DNA of 64,000 nt, taken from assembly GCF_008801915.1 (NCBI RefSeq), contig NZ_VZOV01000021.1, positions 1 to 64,000 of the forward strand, read 5' to 3'. The stretch comes from Cupriavidus gilardii. Its GTDB lineage: Bacteria > Pseudomonadota > Gammaproteobacteria > Burkholderiales > Burkholderiaceae. Below, one piece after another: positions 48,646 through 58,311 of the stretch (positions are counted from its first letter, which is position 1; each line of letters opens with the position of its first letter). The notes under the pieces were generated by a model that saw only the letters and a list, made by a program, of their open reading frames with translations, ran no database searches and was not told the origin of the DNA. The translations under genes and the position numbers were made by a program.

Positions 48646-49750
48646 ATGGAAGCAGAACGCCTCAACGCCATCTCCGGCGCCATCTCCGATCTCCGTTCCC
48701 GGACGGAAGATCTACGGGGGTATCTTTGACTACGACGTCAAGGTAGGACGTCTGGCCGAAGTCAACGGCGAACTGGAGGACCCCGAGGTCTGGAACAACC
48801 CGAAGCGGGCCCAGGATCTCGGCAAGGAAAAGAAGATGCTCGAAGGCGTGGTCCAGGTCCTGGGCAAGCTGACCGAGGATCTGGAAAGCGCGCAGGAGCT
48901 GTTCGAGCTCGCGCGTGAAGAGGGCGATGACGACACGCTGGTGTCGATCGAAGAGGACGTCAAGGGCTTCGAGGCGACCGTCGCCGACATGGAGTTCCGC
49001 CGCATGTTCTCCGGCGAACTCGATCAGGCCAATGCCTTCATCGACATCCAGGCCGGCGCCGGCGGTACCGAGGCGTGCGACTGGGCCTCGATGCTGCTGC
49101 GCCAGTACCTGAAGTACTGCGAGCGCAAGGGCTTCAAGGCCGAGGTGCTGGAAGAATCCGAGGGCGACGTCGCCGGCATCAAGAGCGCCACGATCAAGGT
49201 CGAGGGCGAATACGCGTTCGGCTATCTGCGTACCGAGACCGGCGTGCACCGGCTGGTGCGCAAGTCGCCGTTCGATTCCTCGGGCGGCCGGCACACCTCG
49301 TTCTCGTCGGTGTTCGTCTATCCGGAGGTCGACGACTCGTTCGAGGTCGAGATCAATCCGGCGGACCTGCGCGTCGATACCTATCGCGCCTCCGGCGCGG
49401 GCGGCCAGCACATCAACAAGACCGATTCGGCGGTGCGGATCACGCATATTCCGACCGGCATCGTGGTGCAGTGCCAGAACGACCGCTCGCAGCACCGCAA
49501 CCGCGCCGAGGCGATGTCGATGCTGAAGTCGCGCCTGTACGAGCACGAGATGCGCAAGCGCCAGGCCGAGGCCGACAAGCTCGAATCGACCAAGACCGAT
49601 GTGGGCTGGGGCCACCAGATCCGCTCGTACGTGCTGGACCAGAGCCGCATCAAGGACCTGCGCACCAACGTCGAAATGTCCAACACGCAGAAGGTGCTGG
49701 ACGGCGACCTGGACAACTTCATCGAAGCGAGCCTGAAACAGGGCCTGTAA
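48646..49750 (+). CDS. prfB: Peptide chain release factor 2 (programmed +1 frameshift)
   Basis: RF2 ends translation at UGA and UAA. The zero frame runs from 48646 to an in-frame TGA at 48727-48729; a +1 slip at CTT TGA C continues from 48728 to 49750 and gives 367 residues. A Shine-Dalgarno-like CGGGGG just before TATCTTTGAC promotes slippage. The tripeptide anticodon SPF (VRKSPFDSS) and the catalytic GGQ ([12 protein letters not shown]) are both present. The frameshift is the family's autoregulation: when RF2 is scarce, ribosomes slip and make more. Confidence 0.97.
48718..48730 (+). promoter_or_regulatory. Programmed +1 frameshift site of prfB
   Basis: CGGGGGTATCTTTGAC combines an internal Shine-Dalgarno-like GGGGG, the slippery codon CTT (48724-48726) and a UGA followed by C, the weakest stop context. 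This is the canonical prfB site. Confidence 0.95.
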
Positions 49751-49837
49751 GCGCAGCACCGGCGCCGGCCGCGCCACCCATCCCGCGGCGCGGCCGTGCC
49801 GCGGGGTCCGACCTCTCTCTCCGCCAGGGCGACATCC

Positions 49838-50620
49838 ATGACCACAGCCGCATCGACCGACGCTACGACCGACGCATCGCATCTGATCATCGTCACCGGC
49901 GCCTCGCGCGGGCTGGGCGCCGCGCTGGTGCGCGCGCTGATGGTGCCGGGCAACCGGCTGGTATGCGTGGCGCGCAGCCGCAATGCCGAACTGGAGCAGG
50001 CCGCGCAGGCCAGCGGCGTGCCGATCGCCTGGCATCTGCAGGACCTGTCGAAGCCCGCGCAGGCGGCAAGCTGGCTGGCGAGCGTGCTCGACAGCATCGA
50101 CGCCCCCGCCAGCGCGACGCTGGTGCTGAACGCCGGCGTGATCGAGCCGATCGCGCCGATCGCCGAGCTGCAGGAGGCCACGCTGGTGCCGCACCTGATG
50201 ACCAACCTGGTGTCGCCGATGACGATGACCGCGGCCTTTCTGGCGCGCAGCGAGCGCTTTGGCTGCCCGCGCAAGGTGCTGGCGATCTCGTCGGGCGCCG
50301 CGCGCCGGCCGGTCGAGGGCTGGAGTGCCTACTGCGCCGGCAAGGCGGCGCTCGACATGTTCGTGCGCTCGGTCAATGCCGAATACGCGTCGCTGCCGGC
50401 CGAGCGCCGCGTGCGCGCGGTGGCGCTGGCCCCGGGCGTGGTCGATACCGGCATGCAGGCCGCGATCCGCGAGGCCGACTTCGCCCAGGTCGAACGCTTC
50501 CGCTCGCTGAAGGCCAACGCGCAGCTGACCAGCCCCGACGAGGCCGCGGCCCGCATCGCCGCCTATCTGCAGCGCGCCGACTTCGGCAGCACCGAACTGG
50601 ACGATATCCGCAATACCTGA
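49838..50620 (+). CDS. Short-chain dehydrogenase/reductase
   Basis: This 260-residue Rossmann-fold oxidoreductase has the NADP-binding [11 protein letters not shown], the NAG motif (VLNAGV), catalytic Ser ([11 protein letters not shown]) and Tyr/Lys in YCAGKAAL. An Arg after the first glycine-rich loop (ARSRN) suggests NADPH. The pattern resembles sepiapterin reductase or YueD-type benzil reductases, but the substrate is unknown. It lies between prfB and lysS in the same direction. Confidence 0.92.
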   Translation: MTTAASTDATTDASHLIIVTGASRGLGAALVRALMVPGNRLVCVARSRNAELEQAAQASGVPIAWHLQDLSKPAQAASWLASVLDSIDAPASATLVLNAGVIEPIAPIAELQEATLVPHLMTNLVSPMTMTAAFLARSERFGCPRKVLAISSGAARRPVEGWSAYCAGKAALDMFVRSVNAEYASLPAERRVRAVALAPGVVDTGMQAAIREADFAQVERFRSLKANAQLTSPDEAAARIAAYLQRADFGSTELDDIRNT

Positions 50621-50661
50621 CTTTCCCGCGCGGCCCTCGTGCCCCGCCCTTTGACGACATC

Positions 50662-52194
50662 ATGACCGAACCCACCCGCGCGCCTGCCGAGCAGGCCCCC
50701 GCCGTCGACGAAAACAAGATCATTGCCGAACGGCGCGAGAAGCTGCAAGCGCTGCGTCAGCAAGGCGTCGCCTTTCCCAACGACTTCCGCCCGACCCACC
50801 AGGCCGCCAGCCTGCACGCGCAGTACGGCGAGGCCGACCAGGCCGCGCTCGAGGCCAGTCCGGTCGAGGTCGCGGTGGCCGGCCGCATGATGCTCAAGCG
50901 CGTGATGGGCAAGGCCAGCTTCGCCACGGTGCAGGACGGCAGCGGCCAGATCCAGTTCTACATCACGCGCGACAAGGTCGGCGAAGAGGTCTACGCGCAG
51001 TTCAAGCACTGGGACCTGGGCGACATCGTCAGCGCGCGCGGGCTGCTGTTCCGCACCAACAAGGGCGAACTGTCGGTGCAGGTGCAGGAGCTGCGCCTGC
51101 TGTCGAAGTCGCTGCGGCCGCTGCCGGACAAGTTCCACGGCCTGGCCGACCAGGAAATGAAGTACCGCCAGCGCTATGTCGACCTGATCGTTTCGCCGGA
51201 GACGCGCGCGACCTTCCGCGCCCGGACCGAGGCGATCTCGTCGCTGCGCCGCCATATGGCCGAGGCCGGCTTCATGGAAGTCGAAACGCCGATGCTGCAT
51301 CCGATTCCCGGCGGCGCCGCGGCCAAGCCCTTCATCACGCACCACAATGCGCTGGACATGCAGATGTTCCTGCGCATCGCGCCCGAGCTCTATCTGAAGC
51401 GCCTGATCGTCGGCGGCTTCGAGCGCGTGTTCGAGATCAACCGCAATTTCCGCAACGAGGGGGTCAGCCCGCGCCACAACCCCGAGTTCACGATGATGGA
51501 GTTCTACGCGGCCTATACCGACTACCGGTGGCTGATGGACTTCACCGAGGACCTGATCCGCAAGGCGGCGATCGACGCGCGCGGCAGTGCGACGCTGACC
51601 TACCAGGGACGCGAGCTGGACCTGGGCAAGCCCTTCCATCGTCTGACGATCACGCAGGCGATCCAGAAGTACGCGCCGCAATACACCGATGCGCAGCTGG
51701 CCGATGCCGAATTCCTGCGTGCCGAGCTGAAGAAGTTCGGCGTCAACACCAGCGCGCCGCAATTCCTGAACGCCGGACTGGGCACGCTGCAACTGGTGCT
51801 GTTCGAGGAGACCGCCGAGAGCCAGCTGTGGGAGCCGACCTTCATCGTCGACTATCCGGTCGAGGTGTCGCCGCTGGCGCGCGCCTCCGATACGGTGCCC
51901 GGCATCACCGAGCGCTTCGAGCTGTTCATCACCGGCCGCGAGATCGCCAACGGCTTCTCGGAGCTCAACGATGCCGAGGACCAGGCCGAGCGCTTCCGCA
52001 AGCAGGTCGAGCAGAAGGACGCCGGCGACGAGGAGGCGATGTATTTCGACGCCGACTACATCCGCGCACTGGAATACGGCATGCCCCCGACGGGCGGCTG
52101 CGGCATCGGCATCGACCGCCTGGTGATGCTGCTGACCGACAGCCCGAACATCCGCGACGTGATCCTGTTCCCGCATCTGCGGCGGGAAGACTGA
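50662..52194 (+). CDS. lysS: Lysine--tRNA ligase (class II)
   Basis: LysRS (510 residues) charges tRNA-Lys. An N-terminal OB-fold anticodon-binding domain ([22 protein letters not shown]) is followed by class II motif 2 ([20 protein letters not shown]) and motif 3 ([15 protein letters not shown]). The prfB-lysS neighbourhood is the same as in E. coli, with a dehydrogenase inserted here. A strong terminator follows. Confidence 0.98.
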   Translation: MTEPTRAPAEQAPAVDENKIIAERREKLQALRQQGVAFPNDFRPTHQAASLHAQYGEADQAALEASPVEVAVAGRMMLKRVMGKASFATVQDGSGQIQFYITRDKVGEEVYAQFKHWDLGDIVSARGLLFRTNKGELSVQVQELRLLSKSLRPLPDKFHGLADQEMKYRQRYVDLIVSPETRATFRARTEAISSLRRHMAEAGFMEVETPMLHPIPGGAAAKPFITHHNALDMQMFLRIAPELYLKRLIVGGFERVFEINRNFRNEGVSPRHNPEFTMMEFYAAYTDYRWLMDFTEDLIRKAAIDARGSATLTYQGRELDLGKPFHRLTITQAIQKYAPQYTDAQLADAEFLRAELKKFGVNTSAPQFLNAGLGTLQLVLFEETAESQLWEPTFIVDYPVEVSPLARASDTVPGITERFELFITGREIANGFSELNDAEDQAERFRKQVEQKDAGDEEAMYFDADYIRALEYGMPPTGGCGIGIDRLVMLLTDSPNIRDVILFPHLRRED

Positions 52195-52213
52195 GGTCGC
52201 CGCGGCGGCCCAA

Positions 52214-52251
52214 CAAAAAAGCGCGCTTCATGGAAGCGCGCTTTTTTTTTT
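52214..52251. terminator. Bidirectional terminator between lysS and iscX
   Basis: GCGCGCTTC and GAAGCGCGC pair around ATG, with a run of A before and ten T after. It serves lysS on the plus strand and the isc operon on the minus strand. Confidence 0.95.
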
Positions 52252-52262
52252 GCGTCCGCAGC

Positions 52263-52457
52263 CTACTCGGCTTCCGCGATCCACGCGGCCTGGATGGCCT
52301 CGAGGATCTTCTCGCCCGAACGCTCGGGCAGGTCGTCGAAGCCGTCCAGCTCCAGCACCCAGCGGCGCAGGTCGGTGAAGCGCACGGTCAGCGGATCGAC
52401 GTCGGGGTACTTGTCGTACAGCGCCGCCGCGATGTCATAGGTGTCGGTCCATTTCAT
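52263..52457 (-). CDS. iscX: Fe-S assembly protein IscX
   Basis: IscX (64 residues) is a small acidic regulator of IscS that may deliver or gate iron. It shows the family's KWTDTYDIAAALYDKYPDVDP, TDLRRWVLEL and C-terminal LEAIQAAWIAE. The ATG at 52457 follows GGAG. It is the last gene of the isc operon. Confidence 0.95.
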   Translation of the reverse strand: MKWTDTYDIAAALYDKYPDVDPLTVRFTDLRRWVLELDGFDDLPERSGEKILEAIQAAWIAEAE

Positions 52458-52524
52458 CAGGGGTTCTCCAAGGTCTTCGTTCGCCGTCGGGGTTGCCATG
52501 CCGCCCGGGCAGGCACTGCAAGGC

Positions 52525-52863
52525 TCAGTGGCCTTCCTTGGCGTGGTTGATCGTGTATTTGGGAATCTCGATGGTCAGGTCTTCGTCGGCGACGATCGCC
52601 TGGCAGGACAGCCGGGAATTCGGCTCGAGGCCCCAGGCCTTGTCGAGCAGGTCTTCCTCTTTCTCTTCGGCTTCGTTCAGCGAATCGAAGCCCTCGCGCA
52701 CCACCACGTGGCAAGTGGTGCAGGCACACGACTTCTCGCAGGCATGCTCGATCTCGATGTCATGCTCGAGCAGCACATCGCAGATGCTGGTGCCCTTCCT
52801 GGCTTCGATGACGGCGCCCTCGGGGCAGTATTCGGCGTGGGGCAGTACGACAATCTGTGGCAT
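52525..52863 (-). CDS. fdx: ISC-type [2Fe-2S] ferredoxin
   Basis: The 112-residue ferredoxin supplies electrons for cluster assembly. The cluster cysteines are in HACEKSCACTTCHVV, with the fourth in RLSCQAIVADED. It lies between hscA and iscX. Confidence 0.96.
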   Translation of the reverse strand: MPQIVVLPHAEYCPEGAVIEARKGTSICDVLLEHDIEIEHACEKSCACTTCHVVVREGFDSLNEAEEKEEDLLDKAWGLEPNSRLSCQAIVADEDLTIEIPKYTINHAKEGH

Positions 52864-52908
52864 ATCGGGTCCTGATTTGGGGATGGCGGGCGGTCGCGGC
52901 GAGCGCGC

Positions 52909-54774
52909 TCAGCCGAGCTCCTGCACCTTGCGGCCGGCCAGCGCCTGCTTGATCGAGCGGTCCATGCGGCGGGCCGCGAACTCGTCGGTGCCGCGCGACA
53001 GCGTTTCGATGGCGGCCTTGATCGCCAGATGGTCGTCGCCGGCGGCGGTCTCGCGTACGCGCGCCATCAGCGCTTCGACCTCGGCGCGCTCGTCGTCCGA
53101 CAGCAGATCGCCGTCGGCCTGCAGCGCGCTGCGCGTGGCCTCCAGCAGGCGCTCGGCCTCGACGCGCTCCTCGGCCAGCGCACGGGTCTTCATGTCGTGC
53201 TCGGCCTCGCGGAAGCTGTCCTGCAGCATCCGCGCGATATCGTCGTCGCCGAGCCCGTACGAGGGCTTGACGGCGATCGAGGCCTCGACGCCCGACTGCG
53301 TCTCGCGCGCCGACACCGACAGCAGGCCATCGGCATCGACCTGGTAGGTCACGCGGATACGCGCGGCGCCGGCCACCATCGGCGGAATCCCGCGCAGCTC
53401 GAAACGCGCCAGCGAACGGCAGTCGCTGGCCAGCTCGCGCTCGCCCTGCAGCACGTGGATCGCCATCGCGGTCTGGCCATCCTTGAAGGTGGTGAATTCC
53501 TGCGCGCGCGCCACCGGGATCGTGCTGTTGCGCGGAATGATCTTCTCGACCAGGCCGCCCATCGTCTCGACGCCCAGCGACAGCGGGATCACGTCGAGCA
53601 GCAGCCAGTCGTCGCCCGGCGCGTTGTTGCCGGCCAGCAGATTGGCCTGCATCGCCGCGCCCAGCGCGACCACCTTGTCCGGATCGAGGTTGGTCAGCGG
53701 CGGCTGGCCGAAGAAATCGGCAACCGCCTTGCGGATCGACGGCATGCGCGTGGCGCCGCCGACCAGCACCACGCCCTTGACCTCGTCGGGCGCCACGCCG
53801 GCATCGCGCAGCGCCTTGCGCACCGGCGCCAGTGTCTTCTGCACCAGATGCGCGGTCATCTCGCGGAACTGCTCGGCGGTCAAGGGCAGGTGGACGATCT
53901 CGCCGGTGCCCAGCACCGCGTCGATGACCGTGCTGTCGGCTTCCGACAGCGCTTCCTTGGCGGCGCGCGCACGCACCATCAGCAGGCGCGTGTCCTCGGC
54001 CGACAGCGGTTGCAGGCCGGCCTGCTCGACGATCCAGCAGACCAGCCGCTGGTCGAAGTCGTCGCCGCCCAGTGCGGAATCGCCGCCGGTCGCCATCACC
54101 TCGAAGACGCCCTTGGTCAGCTTCAGCACCGAGATATCGAAAGTGCCGCCGCCCAGGTCGTAGACCGCGTAGATCCCTTCCGAGGCGTTGTCGAGTCCGT
54201 AGGCGATCGCCGCCGCGGTCGGCTCGTTCAGCAGGCGCAGCACCTCGAGGCCGGCCAGACGCGCCGCGTCCTTGGTCGCCTGGCGCTGCGCATCGTCGAA
54301 ATAGGCGGGCACGGTGATCACCGCGCCGACCAGGTCGTCGCCCAGCGCATCCTCGGCGCGCTGGCGCAGCGTGGCCAGGATCTCGGCCGACACCTCGACC
54401 GGGCTCTTGATGCCGGCGACGGTCTTGATCTGCAGCATGCCCGGCGCGTCGACGAAGTCGTACGGGGTGTGCTCGATATGCGCGACGTCGTGCAGGCCAC
54501 GGCCCATGAAGCGCTTGACCGAGACGATCGTGTTCTTGGGGTCGCGCACCGCCTCTTCCTGCGCGCGGAAGCCGATCTGCGCGCTCTGGTTCGGCAGATA
54601 GCGCACCACCGACGGCAGCAGCGTGCGGCCGCTCTCGTCGGCCAGCACCTCGGGAATGCTGTTGCGGACGGCCGCTACCAGCGAATTGGTGGTGCCAAGG
54701 TCGATACCGACCGCGAGCCGTCGCTGGTGGGGCGCCGGCGACATGCCGGGTTCGGAAATCTGAAGCAGTGCCAT
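52909..54774 (-). CDS. hscA: Fe-S cluster chaperone HscA (Hsp70 type)
   Basis: HscA (621 residues) is a dedicated Hsp70 that uses ATP to move the cluster from IscU to client proteins. The nucleotide-binding domain begins [13 protein letters not shown] and has [32 protein letters not shown] and [12 protein letters not shown]. The substrate domain is followed by a helical lid. HscB is its partner, and the IscU in this operon carries the LPPVK sequence it recognises. Confidence 0.97.
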   Translation of the reverse strand: MALLQISEPGMSPAPHQRRLAVGIDLGTTNSLVAAVRNSIPEVLADESGRTLLPSVVRYLPNQSAQIGFRAQEEAVRDPKNTIVSVKRFMGRGLHDVAHIEHTPYDFVDAPGMLQIKTVAGIKSPVEVSAEILATLRQRAEDALGDDLVGAVITVPAYFDDAQRQATKDAARLAGLEVLRLLNEPTAAAIAYGLDNASEGIYAVYDLGGGTFDISVLKLTKGVFEVMATGGDSALGGDDFDQRLVCWIVEQAGLQPLSAEDTRLLMVRARAAKEALSEADSTVIDAVLGTGEIVHLPLTAEQFREMTAHLVQKTLAPVRKALRDAGVAPDEVKGVVLVGGATRMPSIRKAVADFFGQPPLTNLDPDKVVALGAAMQANLLAGNNAPGDDWLLLDVIPLSLGVETMGGLVEKIIPRNSTIPVARAQEFTTFKDGQTAMAIHVLQGERELASDCRSLARFELRGIPPMVAGAARIRVTYQVDADGLLSVSARETQSGVEASIAVKPSYGLGDDDIARMLQDSFREAEHDMKTRALAEERVEAERLLEATRSALQADGDLLSDDERAEVEALMARVRETAAGDDHLAIKAAIETLSRGTDEFAARRMDRSIKQALAGRKVQELG

Positions 54775-54896
54775 GTCAATCTTCTGTTGTCGGGGCGGGC
54801 GGCGCGATGGCCGGGCGAAGGCCCGGCGCGCTGCCGCATTACCCGCTTTTGCCGGGGCGCCATTGTGTCATGGCCCCCGCGATGGTGCCTGCCGCG

Positions 54897-55415
54897 CTAG
54901 CCTTCGAGGCGGTCGATCGCCTCGCTCGCGTCGTGCTCGATCTTCTCGACGAACATCAGCTGGCGCGCCGCGGCGGCCGCGGCCTCGTTGTCGCCGGCAT
55001 CGAGCAGTCCGCCCAGTGCGCTCTGGCGTTCGCGCTTCTGCTGGCGCAGCGAACGCAGCAGCGCGTCCAGCGCCGCGGCGTCGCGCTGCTGTACCGCGTC
55101 CTGCAGCGCCTCGCGCCATTCCATCTGCTGCATCAGGAAGTCGGGCGCCATGGCCGTATTGTTCTCGGCCTGGATATCGATGCCGCGCAGCGACAGCAGA
55201 TAGATCGCGCGCTTGAGCGGCTGGCGCAGGGTCCGGTAGGCCTCGTTCGCATGCGCGGCCCATTGCATCGCGACGCGCCGTTCGGCGTCGCCCGCGTGGG
55301 CAAAGCGGTCCGGGTGGGCCTGCGATTGCACCGTGCGGTAGGCGGCGTCGAGCGCGGCCTCGTCGACGGTGAAGCGGGCCGGCAGCCCGAACAAGGCAAA
55401 GTAATCGTCTTTCAA
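54897..55415 (-). CDS. hscB: Fe-S co-chaperone HscB (J protein)
   Basis: HscB (172 residues) has an N-terminal J domain starting [12 protein letters not shown] with the HPDRF tripeptide ([10 protein letters not shown]) that stimulates HscA. A C-terminal helical domain that binds IscU follows ([10 protein letters not shown]). It sits between iscA and hscA, with gaps of 117 and 122 bases. The first gap contains a repeat hairpin. Confidence 0.96.
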   Translation of the reverse strand: MKDDYFALFGLPARFTVDEAALDAAYRTVQSQAHPDRFAHAGDAERRVAMQWAAHANEAYRTLRQPLKRAIYLLSLRGIDIQAENNTAMAPDFLMQQMEWREALQDAVQQRDAAALDALLRSLRQQKRERQSALGGLLDAGDNEAAAAAARQLMFVEKIEHDASEAIDRLEG

Positions 55416-55490
55416 GGTAGTCCTGCTGGAAGGCTGTGGCGGGGGCGGCGGCGCGCGCCGAGGCGCGAGGCGCCGCCACCGTGCCCGGCC

Positions 55491-55510
55491 CTCTCCCGCC
55501 AGCGGGAGAG
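55491..55510. repeat. CTCTCCCGC hairpin between iscA and hscB
   Basis: CTCTCCCGC and GCGGGAGAG pair around CA. The unit is related to the repeats at 24766-24867. Inside an operon it could protect upstream mRNA or lower downstream expression. Confidence 0.55.
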
Positions 55511-55532
55511 GAACACGCTCAGGCCGCCGGCC

Positions 55533-55853
55533 TTACACGCGGAACGATTCCCCGCACCCGCACTCGTCCTTGACGTTCGGGTTGTTGAAGCGGAAGCCCT
55601 CGTTCAACCCTTCGCGGGCGAAGTCGAGCTCGGTGCCGTCGATATAGGGCAGGCTCTTGGGATCGACCACCACCTTGACGCCGTGCGACTCGAACACCTG
55701 GTCCTCCGGCTGCAGCTCGTCGACATACTCGAGCTTGTACGCCAGGCCGGAACAGCCGGTCGTCTTGACGCCGAGCCGCAGGCCGATGCCCTTGCCCCGG
55801 CGGTCCAGATAGCGCGAAACGTGCTTCGCGGCTTTTTCGGTCAATGTGATCAT
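55533..55853 (-). CDS. iscA: Iron-sulfur assembly protein IscA
   Basis: IscA (106 residues) is an A-type carrier of iron or clusters. The three conserved cysteines are in [13 protein letters not shown] and DECGCGESF near the C-terminus. It starts at 55853 with [12 protein letters not shown], 23 bases after the iscU stop. Confidence 0.97.
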   Translation of the reverse strand: MITLTEKAAKHVSRYLDRRGKGIGLRLGVKTTGCSGLAYKLEYVDELQPEDQVFESHGVKVVVDPKSLPYIDGTELDFAREGLNEGFRFNNPNVKDECGCGESFRV

Positions 55854-55876
55854 CGCTACCACTTCCCTTCGATCGC

Positions 55877-56281
55877 TCAGGCGGCCTGTTGCGTCGGGGC
55901 GCCCGCGTGCTTCTTCTTGTAGTCTTCGACCGCGGCCTTGATCGCGTCCTCGGCCAGGATCGAGCAGTGGATCTTGACCGGCGGCAGCGCCAGTTCCTCG
56001 GCGATCTGGGTGTTCTTGATCTCCAGCGCCTGGTCCACGGTCTTGCCCTTGACCCACTCGGTCACCAGCGACGACGAGGCGATCGCCGAGCCGCAACCGT
56101 AGGTCTTGAACTTCGCGTCCTCGATCACGCCCTGCTCGTTGACCTTGATCTGCAGCTTCATCACGTCGCCGCAGGCCGGCGCGCCGACCATGCCGGTGCC
56201 GACGGCGTCGTCGTTCTTGTCGAACGAGCCGACGTTACGGGGGTTTTCGTAGTGGTCGAGTACCTTGTTGGAGTAAGACAT
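55877..56281 (-). CDS. iscU: Fe-S cluster scaffold IscU
   Basis: IscU (134 residues) is the scaffold for new [2Fe-2S] clusters. Cluster cysteines are in [20 protein letters not shown] and [11 protein letters not shown]. The LPPVK recognition motif for HscA is present just before the third cysteine. It follows iscS by 47 bases. Confidence 0.98.
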   Translation of the reverse strand: MSYSNKVLDHYENPRNVGSFDKNDDAVGTGMVGAPACGDVMKLQIKVNEQGVIEDAKFKTYGCGSAIASSSLVTEWVKGKTVDQALEIKNTQIAEELALPPVKIHCSILAEDAIKAAVEDYKKKHAGAPTQQAA

Positions 56282-56328
56282 TTGGCTACCTCTGTGACGT
56301 ATCTTTTATGGGGTCGGATGGACAGCGT

Positions 56329-57546
56329 TCAATGCGCCGCCCATTGAATCGAATTCAGGTCCACGCCGTCCTTGTACATCTCCCACAGCGGGGACAGGTC
56401 GCGCAGCTTGCCGATCTTGCTCTTCAACAGTTCGACCGTGTAATCGATCTCCTGTTCGGTGGTGAAGCGGCCGACGGTGAAGCGGATCGAGCTGTGCGCC
56501 AGTTCGTCGTTGCGGCCCAGCGCGCGCAGCACATAGGACGGCTCCAGCGAGGCCGAGGTGCAGGCCGAGCCCGACGACACGGCGACGTCCTTGATCGCCA
56601 TGATCAGCGACTCGCCTTCGACGAAGTTGAAGCTGACGTTCAGGTTGTGCGGCACGCGGCGCTCGAAATCGCCGTTCAGATAAACCTCTTCCATGCCGGA
56701 CAGGCCGTTCCACAGGCGGTCGCGCAGCATGCGGATGCGCTCGTTCTCGGTCGCCATTTCCTCGCGGGCGATGCGGAAGGCCTCACCCATGCCGACGATC
56801 TGGTGCGTCGCCAGCGTGCCCGAGCGCATGCCGCGCTCGTGGCCGCCGCCGTGCATCTGCGCCTCGATGCGCACGCGCGGCTTGCGGCGGACGTACAGCG
56901 CGCCGATGCCCTTCGGGCCATAGGTCTTGTGCGCCGAGAACGACATCAGGTCGACCTTCAGCTTCGACAGGTCGATCTCGACCTTGCCGGTGGCCTGCGC
57001 GGCGTCGCAATGGAAGATGATGCCCTTCTCGCGGCAGATCTCGCCGATCTGCTCGATGTCCTGGATCACGCCGATCTCGTTGTTGACCAGCATCACCGAC
57101 ACCAGGATGGTGTCCGGGCGCAGCGCCTGCTTGAACACCTCGATGTCGATCAGACCGTTTTCCTGCACGTCCAGGTAGGTCACCTCGAAACCCTGGCGCT
57201 CCAGTTCGCGCGTGGTGTCGAGCACGGCCTTGTGTTCGGTCTTGACCGTGATGATGTGCTTGCCCTTGCCCGAGTAGAAATTGGCCGCGCCCTTGATCGC
57301 CAGGTTGTCGGACTCGGTCGCGCCGGAAGTCCAGACGATCTCGCGCGGATCGGCGCCGACCAGCGCGGCGACCTGCTCGCGCGCTTCCTCGACGGCCTTC
57401 TCGGCTTCCCAGCCGTAGGCGTGGCTGCGCGACGCGGGATTGCCGAACTGCTCGCGCAGATACGGAATCATCTTGTCCGCCACGCGCGGGTCCACCGGCG
57501 TGGTGGCCGAATAATCCATGTAGATCGGGAAATGTGGGGTGCTCAT
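56329..57546 (-). CDS. iscS: Cysteine desulfurase IscS
   Basis: IscS (405 residues) takes sulfur from cysteine for Fe-S clusters and tRNA thiolation. The PLP lysine is in [14 protein letters not shown], and the active cysteine is in [14 protein letters not shown]. The start [19 protein letters not shown] at 57546 is chosen over a GTG three codons upstream. It follows iscR by 63 bases. Confidence 0.98.
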   Translation of the reverse strand: MSTPHFPIYMDYSATTPVDPRVADKMIPYLREQFGNPASRSHAYGWEAEKAVEEAREQVAALVGADPREIVWTSGATESDNLAIKGAANFYSGKGKHIITVKTEHKAVLDTTRELERQGFEVTYLDVQENGLIDIEVFKQALRPDTILVSVMLVNNEIGVIQDIEQIGEICREKGIIFHCDAAQATGKVEIDLSKLKVDLMSFSAHKTYGPKGIGALYVRRKPRVRIEAQMHGGGHERGMRSGTLATHQIVGMGEAFRIAREEMATENERIRMLRDRLWNGLSGMEEVYLNGDFERRVPHNLNVSFNFVEGESLIMAIKDVAVSSGSACTSASLEPSYVLRALGRNDELAHSSIRFTVGRFTTEQEIDYTVELLKSKIGKLRDLSPLWEMYKDGVDLNSIQWAAH

Positions 57547-57609
57547 CGTTGTCACTGCCTTGTTTTGACTGCCGGGTGGGACACTGTGCGTCGCCTGGCC
57601 GCGGTCCGC

Positions 57610-58176
57610 TCAGGACTGCGCCAGGCTGAAAACCGAATTCACCATCTTGGGCCGGGCGGGCTTGTCCGCCTTTTCCGCCGCGCTCGGTTGCGTGCGCGCC
57701 GCCGGTGCCGGCTGGCGGGCGCCGCCGTCCTCGCGCATGTCGCGCAGCACGCCGGGCTGGCGGGCGCGCTGCTGCTCGACCAGATCCTTCAGCGAGACCG
57801 AATCCAGATACTCGACCATCTTCTGATTCAGCGTCGCCCACAGCTCGTGGGTCATGCAGCGGCCGGTATTCTCGTCGCCATTGCAGTTGCCCTTGCCGCC
57901 GCACTGGGTGGCGTCGAGCGGCTCGTCCACCGCGATGATGATGTCGGCCACCGTCACGTCCTCGGACTTGCGCGCCAGGCTGTATCCGCCGCCCGGGCCA
58001 CGCACGCTCTCGACGATCTGGTGCCGGCGCAGCTTGGCGAACAGCTGTTCCAGATAGGACAGCGAGATCTTCTGGCGTTGGCTGATGCCGGCCAGCGTCA
58101 CCGGCCCCTGGTCCTGGCGCATGGCCAGGTCGATCATGGCGGTCACCGCGAAGCGGCCTTTGGTCGTCAATCTCAT
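57610..58176 (-). CDS. iscR: Fe-S cluster regulator IscR
   Basis: IscR (188 residues) is an Rrf2-family repressor that binds a [2Fe-2S] cluster and represses the isc operon when clusters are plentiful. The winged helix includes RLTTKGRFAVTAMIDLA and LSYLEQLFAKLRRHQIVESVRG. Cluster cysteines are in TQCGGKGNCNGDENTGRC, the usual Cys-x5-Cys-x7-Cys. The C-terminal tail is long, Ala/Pro-rich and unconserved. Two type-1 sites lie in its promoter. Confidence 0.97.
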   Translation of the reverse strand: MRLTTKGRFAVTAMIDLAMRQDQGPVTLAGISQRQKISLSYLEQLFAKLRRHQIVESVRGPGGGYSLARKSEDVTVADIIIAVDEPLDATQCGGKGNCNGDENTGRCMTHELWATLNQKMVEYLDSVSLKDLVEQQRARQPGVLRDMREDGGARQPAPAARTQPSAAEKADKPARPKMVNSVFSLAQS

Positions 58177-58189
58177 GATTGCGGGGGTA

Positions 58190-58242
58190 ATACCTGATGA
58201 ATTTCGTCAAGTATAAATTTCCCGACTAAATCGGTCAACTAC
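58190..58242 (-). promoter_or_regulatory. iscR promoter with two type-1 IscR sites
   Basis: On the minus strand the promoter is TTGACC (58233-58238), a 17-base spacer, TATACT (58210-58215). Two 25-bp type-1 sites overlap it. One at 58190-58214 has ends ATACCTGA and GTCAAGTAT; the other at 58218-58242 contains CCCGACTAAATCGGTCAAC. Each differs from the E. coli consensus (ATASYYGACTRWWWYAGTCR..) at only a few positions. This predicts the same feedback control as in E. coli. Confidence 0.85.
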
Positions 58243-58311
58243 CCATGTCACTTGTCCGGCAGATACCGCGGTGAAGGTGGGGTCTTCCCGGCATCTGCAG
58301 AACCGGTTCGG

